Both the position numbers and the translations under genes were made by a program. From IMG/VR virus record IMGVR_UViG_3300006104_000013, positions 35,553-99,552 of that record: a DNA stretch of 64,000 nt, one strand, 5' to 3'. This stretch comes from a virus. The notes beneath the pieces are model-generated. The model had not been told where the DNA came from, did not search any database, and was given only the letters and a program-made list of their open reading frames with translations. Of this stretch, positions 38,025 to 45,173 are shown piece by piece (the first letter of the stretch is position 1; each line of letters starts with the position of its first letter).

Positions 38025-38380
38025 CCTTTCAGGACGCCACATCCCTGGTTCTGACCACATCCGTTATTACGATGTGGGCTCGGGTTGCCGGGATGTCTGT
38101 TTATATGCTGTTTCATGCCAGCGCGTTTGCATCTGACAGAGAGAAGATAGATACCGCCGCCACGGGATTTCTGGCCTTCTTGATGATCATCGGTCAGGCC
38201 GATGTTGTTGCAACCCATATTGGAGACATTCTCGGGTTCGGTCGATCCCTCCTTTGGTCGATAATCGACCTGATGGCGGGTTTCGGCTTCCTTACTGTCC
38301 TCCAGCACCGTCGGCAATTCTATCTGTATGTGGAAAAGGACATGGCGGAGGCGTCACATGCGTTTTTTGACCAAGCATGA
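38021..38380 (+). CDS. Three-TM membrane protein, holin-like
   Basis: From ATG 38021 (ATGA overlap with the previous gene) the protein has 119 residues; ATG 38015 in the same frame sits nearer the GGGGGG ribosome site and is an alternative. Three hydrophobic segments are visible: LVLTTSVITMWARVAGMSVYML, GFLAFLMIIGQADVVA and LLWSIIDLMAGFGFLTVL. The length and three spans fit a class I holin-like topology, but a second candidate holin follows the lysozyme. Its own role, pore or anchor for the neighbour, is inferred. Confidence 0.5.
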   Translation: MTFQDATSLVLTTSVITMWARVAGMSVYMLFHASAFASDREKIDTAATGFLAFLMIIGQADVVATHIGDILGFGRSLLWSIIDLMAGFGFLTVLQHRRQFYLYVEKDMAEASHAFFDQA

Positions 38381-39251
38381 AGTTACGGCCCTCATTGGCG
38401 GGATGGTAAGCATCGCGGCTATCCTCGGGTTTCTTGGGTACGTTTTCTCCCCGGAAAAGCCGCTTCGGCTGATGACCCAGGTCTATGCGGATTACCAAGT
38501 CGAGAACCCTGACGGGACCATTACTGGCCGGGCTGTCGAAGTCGTCAAATGCGCTCTGGATAGCCTGGAGGTGGCATATACGATCGAGATCACGCCTGAA
38601 TCCGGGTGGCTCCATTCCCAGCTCATGGTCGAAAATGGCGAAGCGGATGGGTTCTTTGAGGCTCTGCGCGAAGACCGGCGCGACAAGTTTGCTATCCTGA
38701 CGTCAAACCTGACTCTGAACCGGACCTACTTTGTGAAGTTGAGAGACAACAAGATGGATCGGCACGACCCTAAAGTGACGTGGGTTACGAAGACCGGGTC
38801 CGGGATAAACATGCAGTTGGAGAAGATGGGTGGCACGATCACCTCTTATTCGACCAGCAACGCAGAGTCGATCCAGCAGCTCCTGGCTGGAAAGGGCGAC
38901 TTTGTCTATATGGACTTTGCCCTCTTCCGCTGGAGCGCCAAGCAGGCCGATATCCACGATAAGCTGCTCGACCAATTACCGGTGAACCCGGCGACGACAG
39001 TTGTCACGGACCTATTCGTGATGGAGCCTGGGGCGGAGCAGGGGCTTGGACTCTATCTGAGTCGGAAGTGGGCGCACGCTCACCCGGCGATGATCGAGAG
39101 GATCAACAGCGCCATTACGTCATGCCGCCAGAACAAAGAATTTTCCTACGACTTCCCACCTTTCCGCGCACCGCGCATGAGGAGGAAGTCAGATGATATG
39201 GAGGAAGAGATATGGGCCTCACTCCCCTTAGCCTCGCCGGTCGGCTTATAG
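38358..39251 (+). CDS. Membrane-anchored family-3 solute-binding-like protein
   Basis: From ATG 38358, preceded by GGAGG at 7 bases, the protein has 297 residues. An N-terminal anchor (IGGMVSIAAILGFLGYVF) has no signal-peptidase or lipobox site, so it is probably tethered to the inner membrane with its domain in the periplasm. Residues about 35-250 follow the type-2 periplasmic binding fold of SBP family 3: GTITGRAVEVVKCALDS, ENGEADGFFEALREDRRD, VTKTGSGINMQLEKMGG and AGKGDFVYMDFALF. The ligand is unknown. A phage-encoded copy in an envelope cassette is unusual. The first codons overlap the upstream 3-TM gene by 23 bases. Confidence 0.7.
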   Translation: MRFLTKHEVTALIGGMVSIAAILGFLGYVFSPEKPLRLMTQVYADYQVENPDGTITGRAVEVVKCALDSLEVAYTIEITPESGWLHSQLMVENGEADGFFEALREDRRDKFAILTSNLTLNRTYFVKLRDNKMDRHDPKVTWVTKTGSGINMQLEKMGGTITSYSTSNAESIQQLLAGKGDFVYMDFALFRWSAKQADIHDKLLDQLPVNPATTVVTDLFVMEPGAEQGLGLYLSRKWAHAHPAMIERINSAITSCRQNKEFSYDFPPFRAPRMRRKSDDMEEEIWASLPLASPVGL

Positions 39252-39424
39252 CCAAGGGCAAGCAGATCCAGGACGGAGACTGCTCTGGACACATCTGCGG
39301 TGACAGGGAAATCCTGTTCCTGCTCAAAGAGGCAGCCGAGGTCCTGATCAAGCAAGAGCAGGACCTGCTAACGATGACTCAGAATTTTTACGAAATCGCC
39401 GATACCATAGACTTCGGACAATGA
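39212..39424 (+). CDS. Small protein of unknown function, 70 aa
   Basis: It starts inside the last 40 bases of the previous gene with no strong ribosome site, and ends just before the beta-barrel gene. The sequence has an ICGDREILFLLKEAAEVLIK helix and an acidic C-terminus (ADTIDFGQ). No signal peptide or TM segment is seen. It could be a real small regulator or an ORF kept open by the overlap, so I give moderate confidence. Confidence 0.45.
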   Translation: MGLTPLSLAGRLIAKGKQIQDGDCSGHICGDREILFLLKEAAEVLIKQEQDLLTMTQNFYEIADTIDFGQ

Positions 39425-39436
39425 AAGGCCCGGACC

Positions 39437-40042
39437 ATGAAAATAGCTGGTTTTTTTGCTGCTGTGTTTGCTGCCGTCATTGGTGGAAGCGTTTTTGTCG
39501 GCTGTTCGGCCCATGCCGACGGGTATAGCAACACTGCTTACATGGAGTACAACTATACCGACGGGTTCGACTCCAAGCCGAACGTCGAGGGGTACACCGC
39601 CGAGTGGTTCCACGTCCTCTGCCCAAACCTTGTCGTTGGCGCAAAGACATCCTGGTCCCAGAGTCAATACAATGGCAAGAAGGCAGGTTCGACGGCCGAG
39701 GTGGTCGCCATACAGGTGATCCCCAGCATTGCCATTGCAGATAACATCAAAGGGTATGTGACCATCGAGGGTGGGGACCGGTATAGCAACCAGGATGCTT
39801 TCGTTTATGGCTCGCTGGAGCCCGGCGTAAAGGTCACGGTCAGCCCGACATGGGCCATCCAAACCGGCGTTCGGTATCGTGATGATATCCAGAACTCGAT
39901 CCCGTACCAGACATGGACGGTGCGTGATACGCTGCTCTGGACTGCGAACGAGCGGTCCACATGGGGACTCCGCCACGACTATATTTTCGGGGCATCGAAC
40001 CAGGGCCACGGCATCAACCTAACCTATGGGTATAAATTCTGA
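39437..40042 (+). CDS. Outer-membrane beta-barrel protein with signal peptide
   Basis: Residues 1-27 form a signal peptide (MKIAGFFAAVFAAVIGGSVF, then a CSAHAD cleavage region). After it come alternating beta strands rich in Tyr, Trp and Thr (GYVTIEGGDRYSNQDAFVYG, IQTGVRYRDD, LLWTANERSTWGLRHDY), ending in INLTYGYKF. The terminal Phe with alternating aromatics is the classic C-terminal signature recognised by the Bam complex. Such barrels on phages (Lom or Ail-like) alter the host surface, for example to block superinfection. A Cys near the cleavage site (VGCSA) could make it a lipoprotein, but the C-terminal barrel is stronger evidence. Confidence 0.75.
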   Translation: MKIAGFFAAVFAAVIGGSVFVGCSAHADGYSNTAYMEYNYTDGFDSKPNVEGYTAEWFHVLCPNLVVGAKTSWSQSQYNGKKAGSTAEVVAIQVIPSIAIADNIKGYVTIEGGDRYSNQDAFVYGSLEPGVKVTVSPTWAIQTGVRYRDDIQNSIPYQTWTVRDTLLWTANERSTWGLRHDYIFGASNQGHGINLTYGYKF

Positions 40043-40131
40043 TGGAAAACGAAGCCTACAATTGGGTTTTGGCCGGGTTTGTCACGGGCGCTCTGATCTG
40101 GCTGGTGATATGGGTTGTCTTTCGGGAGTAG
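40042..40131 (+). CDS. 29-residue single-TM peptide
   Basis: The ATG at 40042 overlaps the barrel gene stop (TGATG). The sequence reads MENEAYNWVLAGFVTGALIW, then LVIWVVFRE: a short acidic head, one TM helix and a charged tail. Start overlap and clean topology support it. It may help insertion or regulation of the neighbouring envelope proteins. The end overlaps the opposite-strand HNH gene. Confidence 0.55.
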   Translation: MENEAYNWVLAGFVTGALIWLVIWVVFRE

Positions 40132-40678
40132 AATCCGGAATATGGGCCCATGACTTACCATTCCTTATTTTCCAGAAGGTGGAGTCGCTCAGGCCGAGAA
40201 TCCTTGACAACTGGAGGTTGGTAACTCCCATGGCCATCACCTCTTTTATCGCGACGACTTGATCTGCTGTTAGCTTGCTGCTGACATGATCGTCACCGCG
40301 ATCGGAAGCTATTCCAGTTTTCCATTGGAGCTCCGAGTTCTCTCTCCGAGTAACCCACTCAAGATTCGACGGAACATTGTCAACCTTGACTCCATTGATG
40401 TGGTTTACGGTGAGGTCTGGGGAGAACCCTTCTACAAAGGCTGACGCCACGAGCCTATGGACAAGGTGTTTAACTCTTTTCCCATCGTGCTTTGTCGATA
40501 TGACGAGGTATCCATGGCTACCGGTGTACGGAGACAGCACCCGTTCCGGTCGTACCTGGACGTTATCAGCCCCGCAACGGGTCGATCGCACAATCCTTCT
40601 TATAGCCTTCACTCTTCCAAACGAAGAGACTTCGAGGTATTGTTCGAGCCCATGAGCTGGCCGCCATTCTTCTTCCAT
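40082..40678 (-). CDS. HNH endonuclease (NUMOD4-type, homing-like)
   Basis: The 198-aa protein starts MEEEWRPAHGLEQYLEVSSF, the NUMOD4 domain common in free-standing HNH homing enzymes. The HNH core follows: HLVHRLVASAFVEG, VNHINGVKVDNVPSNLEW and TRRENS. A C-terminal DNA-binding helix pair (LQLSRILGLSDSTFWKI) follows. It lies on the opposite strand and disrupts an otherwise continuous envelope-to-lysis series, as a homing insertion would. Its end overlaps the 29-aa gene. The start Met fits the NUMOD4 family. Confidence 0.85.
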   Translation of the reverse strand: MEEEWRPAHGLEQYLEVSSFGRVKAIRRIVRSTRCGADNVQVRPERVLSPYTGSHGYLVISTKHDGKRVKHLVHRLVASAFVEGFSPDLTVNHINGVKVDNVPSNLEWVTRRENSELQWKTGIASDRGDDHVSSKLTADQVVAIKEVMAMGVTNLQLSRILGLSDSTFWKIRNGKSWAHIPDSTPERQPISPARSERP

Positions 40679-40754
40679 TGTGCTGGCTCCGTGTATGCGT
40701 GTTTTTTATGTATGGGGCAATACCTCACTCATGTCAATCGGGGGGAGAGCAAAA

Positions 40755-41192
40755 ATGGAGCTTTCTGATAATGGCAAAGAATTTATCAAATCTTTTGAGA
40801 CCAGACAGTCTGTTGGGTATCTTCCCACTCCAAATGATGTTCCCAGCGCTGGATATGGCCATACCGGTCCTGATGTCGAGCTGGGGGTTGCTTACTGCGA
40901 CGAGCAGATTGACTCGTGGTTCAATGCGGACGTTGCTTGGGCTGTCGCCGCCGTCAACAAACACGTCGGCGTCCCGCTGACTCAGAATCAGTTCGATGCC
41001 TTGGTGTCGATCTGCTTCAACATCGGACAAGGCAATTTCGACAGCTCGACTCTGCTGAAGGATCTGGACGAGGGCGATTATACCGATGCGGCCGCTCAGT
41101 TCTTGGTCTGGGATAAGCAGCGAGGCACAGTCCTGCGCGGCCTGGAGCGCCGCCGGGAGGCCGAGCAAACCCTGTTCGAGACGGCGGCATGA
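40755..41192 (+). CDS. Endolysin, GH24-type lysozyme
   Basis: From ATG 40755 (ribosome site GGGGGAGAG) the protein has 145 residues. Early block: FIKSFETRQSVGYLPTPNDV, then PSAGYGHTGPDVELG; later LTQNQFDALVSICFNIGQGN and VLRGLERRREAEQTLF. This fits the T4/P22-like GH24 lysozyme family, with the catalytic Glu in KSFE. In the usual E-x8-D-x5-T triad, the Asp position holds Pro and the Thr position holds Ser (PSAGYGHT). The YLPTPNDVP subgroup also lacks the Asp. There is no signal peptide, so release needs a holin. Confidence 0.85.
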   Translation: MELSDNGKEFIKSFETRQSVGYLPTPNDVPSAGYGHTGPDVELGVAYCDEQIDSWFNADVAWAVAAVNKHVGVPLTQNQFDALVSICFNIGQGNFDSSTLLKDLDEGDYTDAAAQFLVWDKQRGTVLRGLERRREAEQTLFETAA

Positions 41193-41425
41193 CGTTGAAC
41201 GAGCACCGCCTCTCCATCGCCCGGTACGTCTTGGGCGCGACTCTGTTTATCGACTCTGTCGGGCTCGCCCTCGTCAAAATCATCGACTGGGCGACGCTTC
41301 CCGGCCCGGAGGCTGGGATTGTGTCTTCGGTTATCACCGCAGCCATGACCAGCAGCTCCGGTCTTTCGGCGGCTGTCGTTGGGTACTATTTCTCAGCCAG
41401 TCCTCCCCCGGAGAAACCGCAATGA
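41189..41425 (+). CDS. Two-TM holin candidate
   Basis: The ATG overlaps the lysozyme stop (ATGA). Two hydrophobic segments (RYVLGATLFIDSVGLALVK and GIVSSVITAAMTSSSGLSAA) flank a short acidic loop, with a basic N-terminus and a Pro-rich tail. This topology and its place between lysozyme and spanin genes fit a class II holin. The stop overlaps the Rz-like start. Confidence 0.65.
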   Translation: MTLNEHRLSIARYVLGATLFIDSVGLALVKIIDWATLPGPEAGIVSSVITAAMTSSSGLSAAVVGYYFSASPPPEKPQ

Positions 41426-41979
41426 ACCCATACCTGATTATCGGAGCCCTTGTGGGCTTCATCGCCGTTGCCATCGGCTCCTTCACATACGGCCAGCACG
41501 TCGAAAACCTGTCATGGGAGGCCACCGTCGGCGAGCAGAAGGCCCAGGCCGCGACTCTCCAGACTCGCCTGACCGCCGCCGTGTCCGAAAAGGACCGGTC
41601 GAATGCGCAACATACCCTCGAACTGGATCAAGAACATGACGCACACCAGAAAGCCATATCTGCTGCTGCCGCTGATAACCAGCGCCTGCTTGCTATCATT
41701 GACAGCCTGCGGAACCCCGTCCCAGGACATCGGGATAGTCGTTCAGTCCCCGTGTCCAAAGTCTCCGCCGGTTCCGGCCCTACTGCGAACGGAAGCCCCG
41801 ACTCAGGACAACCAGCAAGCTGTCAAAGCCTACTTATTGAAGGTGCAGACCTTCTTGGTCGGATCAGCGCAGCCGCAGACGACAACGCCGAATACGACCG
41901 AGTAGCCCATGACTTCGCGGCCGAGGTTGATAAGTCCACCTCATCTCCAACGGAGGCGACAAATGAACTGGTTCAATAG
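41422..41979 (+). CDS. Rz: Rz-like i-spanin
   Basis: The gene starts in an ATGA overlap with the holin candidate and encodes 185 aa. One N-terminal TM segment (PYLIIGALVGFIAVAIGSF) is followed by a long charged helix (residues 30-95) rich in Gln, Ala and Glu, typical of inner-membrane spanins. The C-terminal part contains the codons shared with the embedded Rz1 gene. Together they should fuse inner and outer membranes at lysis. Confidence 0.75.
   Translation: MNPYLIIGALVGFIAVAIGSFTYGQHVENLSWEATVGEQKAQAATLQTRLTAAVSEKDRSNAQHTLELDQEHDAHQKAISAAAADNQRLLAIIDSLRNPVPGHRDSRSVPVSKVSAGSGPTANGSPDSGQPASCQSLLIEGADLLGRISAAADDNAEYDRVAHDFAAEVDKSTSSPTEATNELVQ
41636..41905 (+). CDS. Rz1: Rz1-like o-spanin lipoprotein, nested in Rz
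   Basis: This reading frame lies wholly inside the Rz-like gene, in another frame. From ATG 41636 the protein has 89 aa with a lipoprotein signal (RKPYLLLPLITSACLLSLTA, then C-G), so LTAC is the lipobox. A Pro-rich segment follows (CPKSPPVPALL). Nested Rz1 lipoproteins of this kind are standard in podoviral lysis cassettes. The mature part anchors in the outer membrane and meets Rz across the periplasm. Confidence 0.8.
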   Translation: MTHTRKPYLLLPLITSACLLSLTACGTPSQDIGIVVQSPCPKSPPVPALLRTEAPTQDNQQAVKAYLLKVQTFLVGSAQPQTTTPNTTE

Positions 41980-42322
41980 CATCATCCACAAACAGGAGTC
42001 TAACGTGACGACCGATACATCCCTGACCACCACCTCGACACCGGCACTGACATCCGATCAGGTGGCCGCCATGCCGACTCCGATCCAGACCCAGGCCGTC
42101 CAGAGTCACTTGGCCATGGCCGAGGCCAATCTGATCGCCGCCGCCGATAACCTGAAGATGTTCGTCGAAGGCGAATACGCGGCAGCCAAGGCGCAGTTCG
42201 AGGCCCAATGGAACGCCGCCAAGGCCGAGAAAACGAAGCTGGTGGAGGACGCCGAAGCAGAATTGGCCAAGGCCCATTCATGGCTGTCGAACGAAATCGC
42301 CAAGGTGAAGGCGCTGCTGTAG
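41963..42322 (+). CDS. Ala/Glu/Lys-rich helical protein, 119 aa
   Basis: The start ATG 41963 has a GGAGG site 7 bases upstream and overlaps the Rz stop by 17 bases. Residues 45-119 form a long helix with charged and Ala residues (AEANLIAAADNLKMFVEGEY, FEAQWNAAKAEKTKLVED). There is no TM segment. It follows the spanins; similar Ala-rich helical proteins occur beside lysis genes with unknown roles. Confidence 0.6.
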   Translation: MNWFNSIIHKQESNVTTDTSLTTTSTPALTSDQVAAMPTPIQTQAVQSHLAMAEANLIAAADNLKMFVEGEYAAAKAQFEAQWNAAKAEKTKLVEDAEAELAKAHSWLSNEIAKVKALL

Positions 42323-42495
42323 TGGTGTCGTCGGTGCAAGTCTCGCCGGGGAAGATTCTAAGGCGCGTTGCTAGGTACGAGATCGAAAACGGACTCATTC
42401 CTGATTTAGTCGTTGAGGGATTTGATCCGTTTACGGACACTTGCTTGGCGATTGTTGCCGAAAAACAACCGGAACAAACGCGCACTAAAAAATAG
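42322..42495 (+). CDS. Small protein of unknown function, 57 aa
   Basis: The likely start is GTG 42322, overlapping the previous stop (TAGTG), with GTG 42325 as an alternative. The protein contains ILRRVARYEIENGLIPDL and an acidic VVEGFDPFTDTC segment. It is the last gene before the terminator. I do not recognise the family. Confidence 0.5.
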   Translation: MVSSVQVSPGKILRRVARYEIENGLIPDLVVEGFDPFTDTCLAIVAEKQPEQTRTKK

Positions 42496-42557
42496 TTGAC
42501 CTGGGTTACGCCGTGGGTTACACAACACCCATCTTGTACCGACCCTGAACAAGACTT

Positions 42558-42595
42558 GACCCCCAGCCGAATGGAATCGGTGGGGGTCTTTTTTT
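42558..42595 (+). terminator. Strong intrinsic terminator closing the late arm
   Basis: GACCCCCAGCCG pairs with CGGTGGGGGTC (11 bp with one bulge) around AATGGAAT, followed directly by seven Ts. This is a textbook Rho-independent terminator for the + strand. It lies between the converging late and minus-strand arms. The minus-side arm of the stem lacks a T run in the other direction. Confidence 0.85.
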
Positions 42596-43295
42596 ACCAG
42601 CGCTTCAGGGGTCGGCGGGGGATTTTCATGGGGTCCATGTTCCATGCCGTGAGCTCCTCTACGGTCCACCCCAGAAACTCGTGCAGGGTAACTTTTGTGG
42701 CCCCGATCACCCCACCGACACGCATCCAGTTGCATGTCGCATTTTCCAGCTGCTGCTTTGTCGGCGGACTCGCATGGATCAGGACTCCGTCATGGAATTC
42801 GATCGATCCGGGGTTTTCCTTCATATACTGGTTCAGTTCGTTGATGACCCAGTCGATGGACTGTTCGTCAGAAACCAAACCAGCCCCTTCGTCGCGGCCC
42901 CATTCCTTGTCACCATAGATGGAAACAAGATGGGCAACCGTGGCCTTCGATATGAAGACCTCGCCGTCCCGCTGTGCCGCGCTGATGGGAATGCTGTTCA
43001 TGGGGCGAAGATCATGGAGCCCACCGACACCGCGACCGATGACGAAGCGGAATAACGGACTGCAATCATTGGTGTTGGTCTGCGGAACTGGGGTATAGAT
43101 GCAATGCCGCTGGGCCTTGTAAGGAATCTCCTCCTCTTCCTGTGGGGTCAGGGGTCTGATGACCATATTATCGCCCCGATCCTCGATATAGACTCTTCCG
43201 TTCCCCAGGAATTCGTATTCCTCTGAAGATAGACCGAAGGAAGCCTTAGCGACCCTCCCATCTTTGCACTTAACATTGTGAACTGAAAACTGCAT
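42594..43295 (-). CDS. Hypothetical protein, 233 aa, end of the minus-strand recombination operon
   Basis: The protein has a mixed alpha/beta composition with no clear motif. A basic opening (FSVHNVKCKDGRVAK), an RGDNMVIRPLTPQEEEEIP block and a C-terminal HEFLGWTVEELTAWNMD segment are seen. It follows the SSB gene by 11 bases and ends at the terminator. The function is unknown; from position it belongs with recombination or early genes. Confidence 0.6.
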   Translation of the reverse strand: MQFSVHNVKCKDGRVAKASFGLSSEEYEFLGNGRVYIEDRGDNMVIRPLTPQEEEEIPYKAQRHCIYTPVPQTNTNDCSPLFRFVIGRGVGGLHDLRPMNSIPISAAQRDGEVFISKATVAHLVSIYGDKEWGRDEGAGLVSDEQSIDWVINELNQYMKENPGSIEFHDGVLIHASPPTKQQLENATCNWMRVGGVIGATKVTLHEFLGWTVEELTAWNMDPMKIPRRPLKRW

Positions 43296-43306
43296 CTTAC
43301 CTTCTC

Positions 43307-43702
43307 CTAAAAAGGGATCGAATCGTCCAAATCATCCGGCGGAACATAGGGCTTCGACTCCCGCTTGGGTTCCGAAGCGGCCCCATCCTTGGACCCCAGG
43401 CCCAGGTCCTCGACGTTATTGACGTTGACCGAAATGACGCAGGCCGTGGTGCCATCCTTCTTCTGATAGGAGTCAGCCGTCGCGACTCCGGTGACGGAGA
43501 CGAAGGCCCCCTTCTTCAGCTTGTCGATCAGCTTCTTGCCGCGATCGCCCCACATGGCGCATTTGATCCATTCGGTATGCTCGCGTTCCCCGAAGCCCGT
43601 CTTATTGGCCACGGTGAAATTCACGACATACTTTCCAGAGACCTCCCGGCCCTCGGCGTCCCCACCGAGGCGTCCGGAGAAGACAAAGCAGTTCATACTC
43701 AT
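43307..43702 (-). CDS. ssb: Single-stranded DNA-binding protein
   Basis: The 131-aa OB-fold protein has MNCFVFSGRLGGDAEGREV, VVNFTVANKTGFGEREHTEW and IKCAMWGDRGKKLIDKLKKG, matching SSB. The C-terminal tip DDSIPF is the conserved acidic tail that recruits partner proteins. It lies beside RecT and a RecE-like nuclease, so it probably supports single-strand annealing and replication. The start overlaps the upstream HNH gene stop (ATGA). Confidence 0.92.
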   Translation of the reverse strand: MSMNCFVFSGRLGGDAEGREVSGKYVVNFTVANKTGFGEREHTEWIKCAMWGDRGKKLIDKLKKGAFVSVTGVATADSYQKKDGTTACVISVNVNNVEDLGLGSKDGAASEPKRESKPYVPPDDLDDSIPF

Positions 43703-44031
43703 CCTTCATTCTCCCAAAAATGCCGGTACGGACTATTCCGCGCCAGAAACTCACAAATTCGGCTGCAATCGATGCCGTGCCGACGCTCAAATTTTTCCCG
43801 ACCCTGGTGGATCTCCGAGTGGTGCTCCATGCAAAGGGGAATTGTCCATTTGTCCATCGGCTTCATCCCGGTTCCGCCCCGCTCATGGAACGGGACGTCA
43901 GGATCGTCTCTCAGGTGGTGCGGCACGACGGTGTGGTCATTGCAGCACCCCATCACGGAGCATTGGCGGTCCGCCACCCACCGGGTATGCGGCTCACACA
44001 CCCACCCAGGATGCTTATTCTTTCTCGACAA
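43699..44031 (-). CDS. DUF968/Ref-like HNH nuclease
   Basis: The sequence (VVPHHLRDDP, GTGMKPMDKWTIPLCMEHH, SEIHQGREKF) matches the DUF968/recombination-nuclease family, in which a zinc-bound HNH-like site is built from H-H, C-x2-H and H. A C-C pair (GCC) lies nearby. The gene sits between SSB and RecT with overlaps both ways, consistent with a role in recombination. It is 110 aa, typical of the family. Confidence 0.75.
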   Translation of the reverse strand: MSRKNKHPGWVCEPHTRWVADRQCSVMGCCNDHTVVPHHLRDDPDVPFHERGGTGMKPMDKWTIPLCMEHHSEIHQGREKFERRHGIDCSRICEFLARNSPYRHFWENEG

Positions 44032-44794
44032 CCTCCACGGCCTCCGCTTCGATCAGGTCCTTGTCGTTGAGCATGGTCGTTTCGATCCGCTCGACCTCGT
44101 TGTGGACGTCCTTCATCTCCTCGGCGATGGCCAGACCACACAGAACGTCGGCGAACCCGTCACGGATAGCCCACGACCGCGCCCGCGCCTGGAGCATTTT
44201 CTGTGGGTACAGAATCCACGGCTGCTTTTTGGGGTTCACCCAGAGATTGGCCCGCTTGGCGTCCTCCACCGAGAACTTCTGGTGGTATGCCACTTTCTGG
44301 CCCTTCCGGCGCATTTCGCAGTGGGCCGTCCATTCAGGGCTCATCGGAGCGCCTTCCCACCATTCCCGCATCCACTCCAGTTGCCCGCTGGCCTGGACCA
44401 GCGCGATAGCGGAGTCCCCCCAGATCGAATACCGGTTATTGATGATCATAATGTTGGACAGGGCCGTCATCGGCGGGAGTCCGACTTCGAGCCCCTTCAG
44501 GATGCCGCCGGTGATCCGTGCGATCTGTTGGCTGGTGTCGAAATTACCGTTCGTATAGGAGTCCGGGACAACCCCTGACAGCAACATGCCGTGGGCGAGG
44601 CGCTGGGCCTCTTCTATGGTGCGCGGGATGATCGCGTGGACATCGGTGCCAACGACCAACTCAGCCCGCTGTGGCGGGTTCTTTGCCGGGTCAGCGATGA
44701 CGACCTGCTTCGACTTGATCTGTTCGGCCAGCTCCTCGGCAGTCATAACGATTGCCTCGAGAGATTCGGTCTTGTCTTCGGTCTTGGTTTCCAT
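44015..44794 (-). CDS. recT: RecT-family single-strand annealing protein
   Basis: From ATG 44794 the protein has 259 aa. The core (LAHGMLLSGVVPDSYTNG, ARITGGILKGLEVGLPPMTA, NNRYSIWGDSAIALVQASG, VEDAKRANLWV, MLQARARSWAIRDGFADVL) matches RecT/Redbeta-like annealases acting on long single-stranded DNA. Acting with the RecE-like nuclease and SSB, it forms a recombination module. A GAAAGGGA ribosome site fits this start rather than the more upstream in-frame ATG. Confidence 0.88.
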   Translation of the reverse strand: METKTEDKTESLEAIVMTAEELAEQIKSKQVVIADPAKNPPQRAELVVGTDVHAIIPRTIEEAQRLAHGMLLSGVVPDSYTNGNFDTSQQIARITGGILKGLEVGLPPMTALSNIMIINNRYSIWGDSAIALVQASGQLEWMREWWEGAPMSPEWTAHCEMRRKGQKVAYHQKFSVEDAKRANLWVNPKKQPWILYPQKMLQARARSWAIRDGFADVLCGLAIAEEMKDVHNEVERIETTMLNDKDLIEAEAVEVVEKE

Positions 44795-44807
44795 TTTCGA
44801 TCCCTTT

Positions 44808-45170
44808 CTATTTGGTCCCCACCATGAAGGACGGCGGCATGGGGATTTTCCGATCATGCGGCCGCCAGAGGTGGAGGCAGTTCGGATGGCAATTGATGTG
44901 GTCGGCGGGCGGGACGTGCAGTTGCATGGCCGTCTCGTCGTCCTTGAAGAAGAGTCGCTTCACCGCTTCCATTTCGTCCCAGGTCGGGCAGCTATCTTCC
45001 TTTGAGACGGAGACGTGATCCCATCCTTCCCCGGCGGAGGCGATGACCCGGACATCGATCCCATTCACCAGCAGCGAGAACACCCCACAGCTATGGTCCC
45101 CGTCGGTCCCGTAGAAGCGGCGCTCGACGGCTGTGTTTCGATAAATATCCAGCAGGTTCAGGTTGCGCAT
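44808..45170 (-). CDS. Conserved phage protein (DHVSVSxxxxCPTWxEM type), 120 aa
   Basis: The block HVSVSKEDSCPTWDEMEAVK, then RLFFKDDETAMQLHVPPADH, then CLHLWRPHDRKIPMPPSFMV matches a conserved phage protein of unknown function found beside early genes. Cys and His residues could bind a metal. It lies between the RecE-like and RecT genes with 3 and 13 base gaps. No enzyme motif is proven. Confidence 0.7.
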   Translation of the reverse strand: MRNLNLLDIYRNTAVERRFYGTDGDHSCGVFSLLVNGIDVRVIASAGEGWDHVSVSKEDSCPTWDEMEAVKRLFFKDDETAMQLHVPPADHINCHPNCLHLWRPHDRKIPMPPSFMVGTK

Positions 45171-45173
45171 TTT

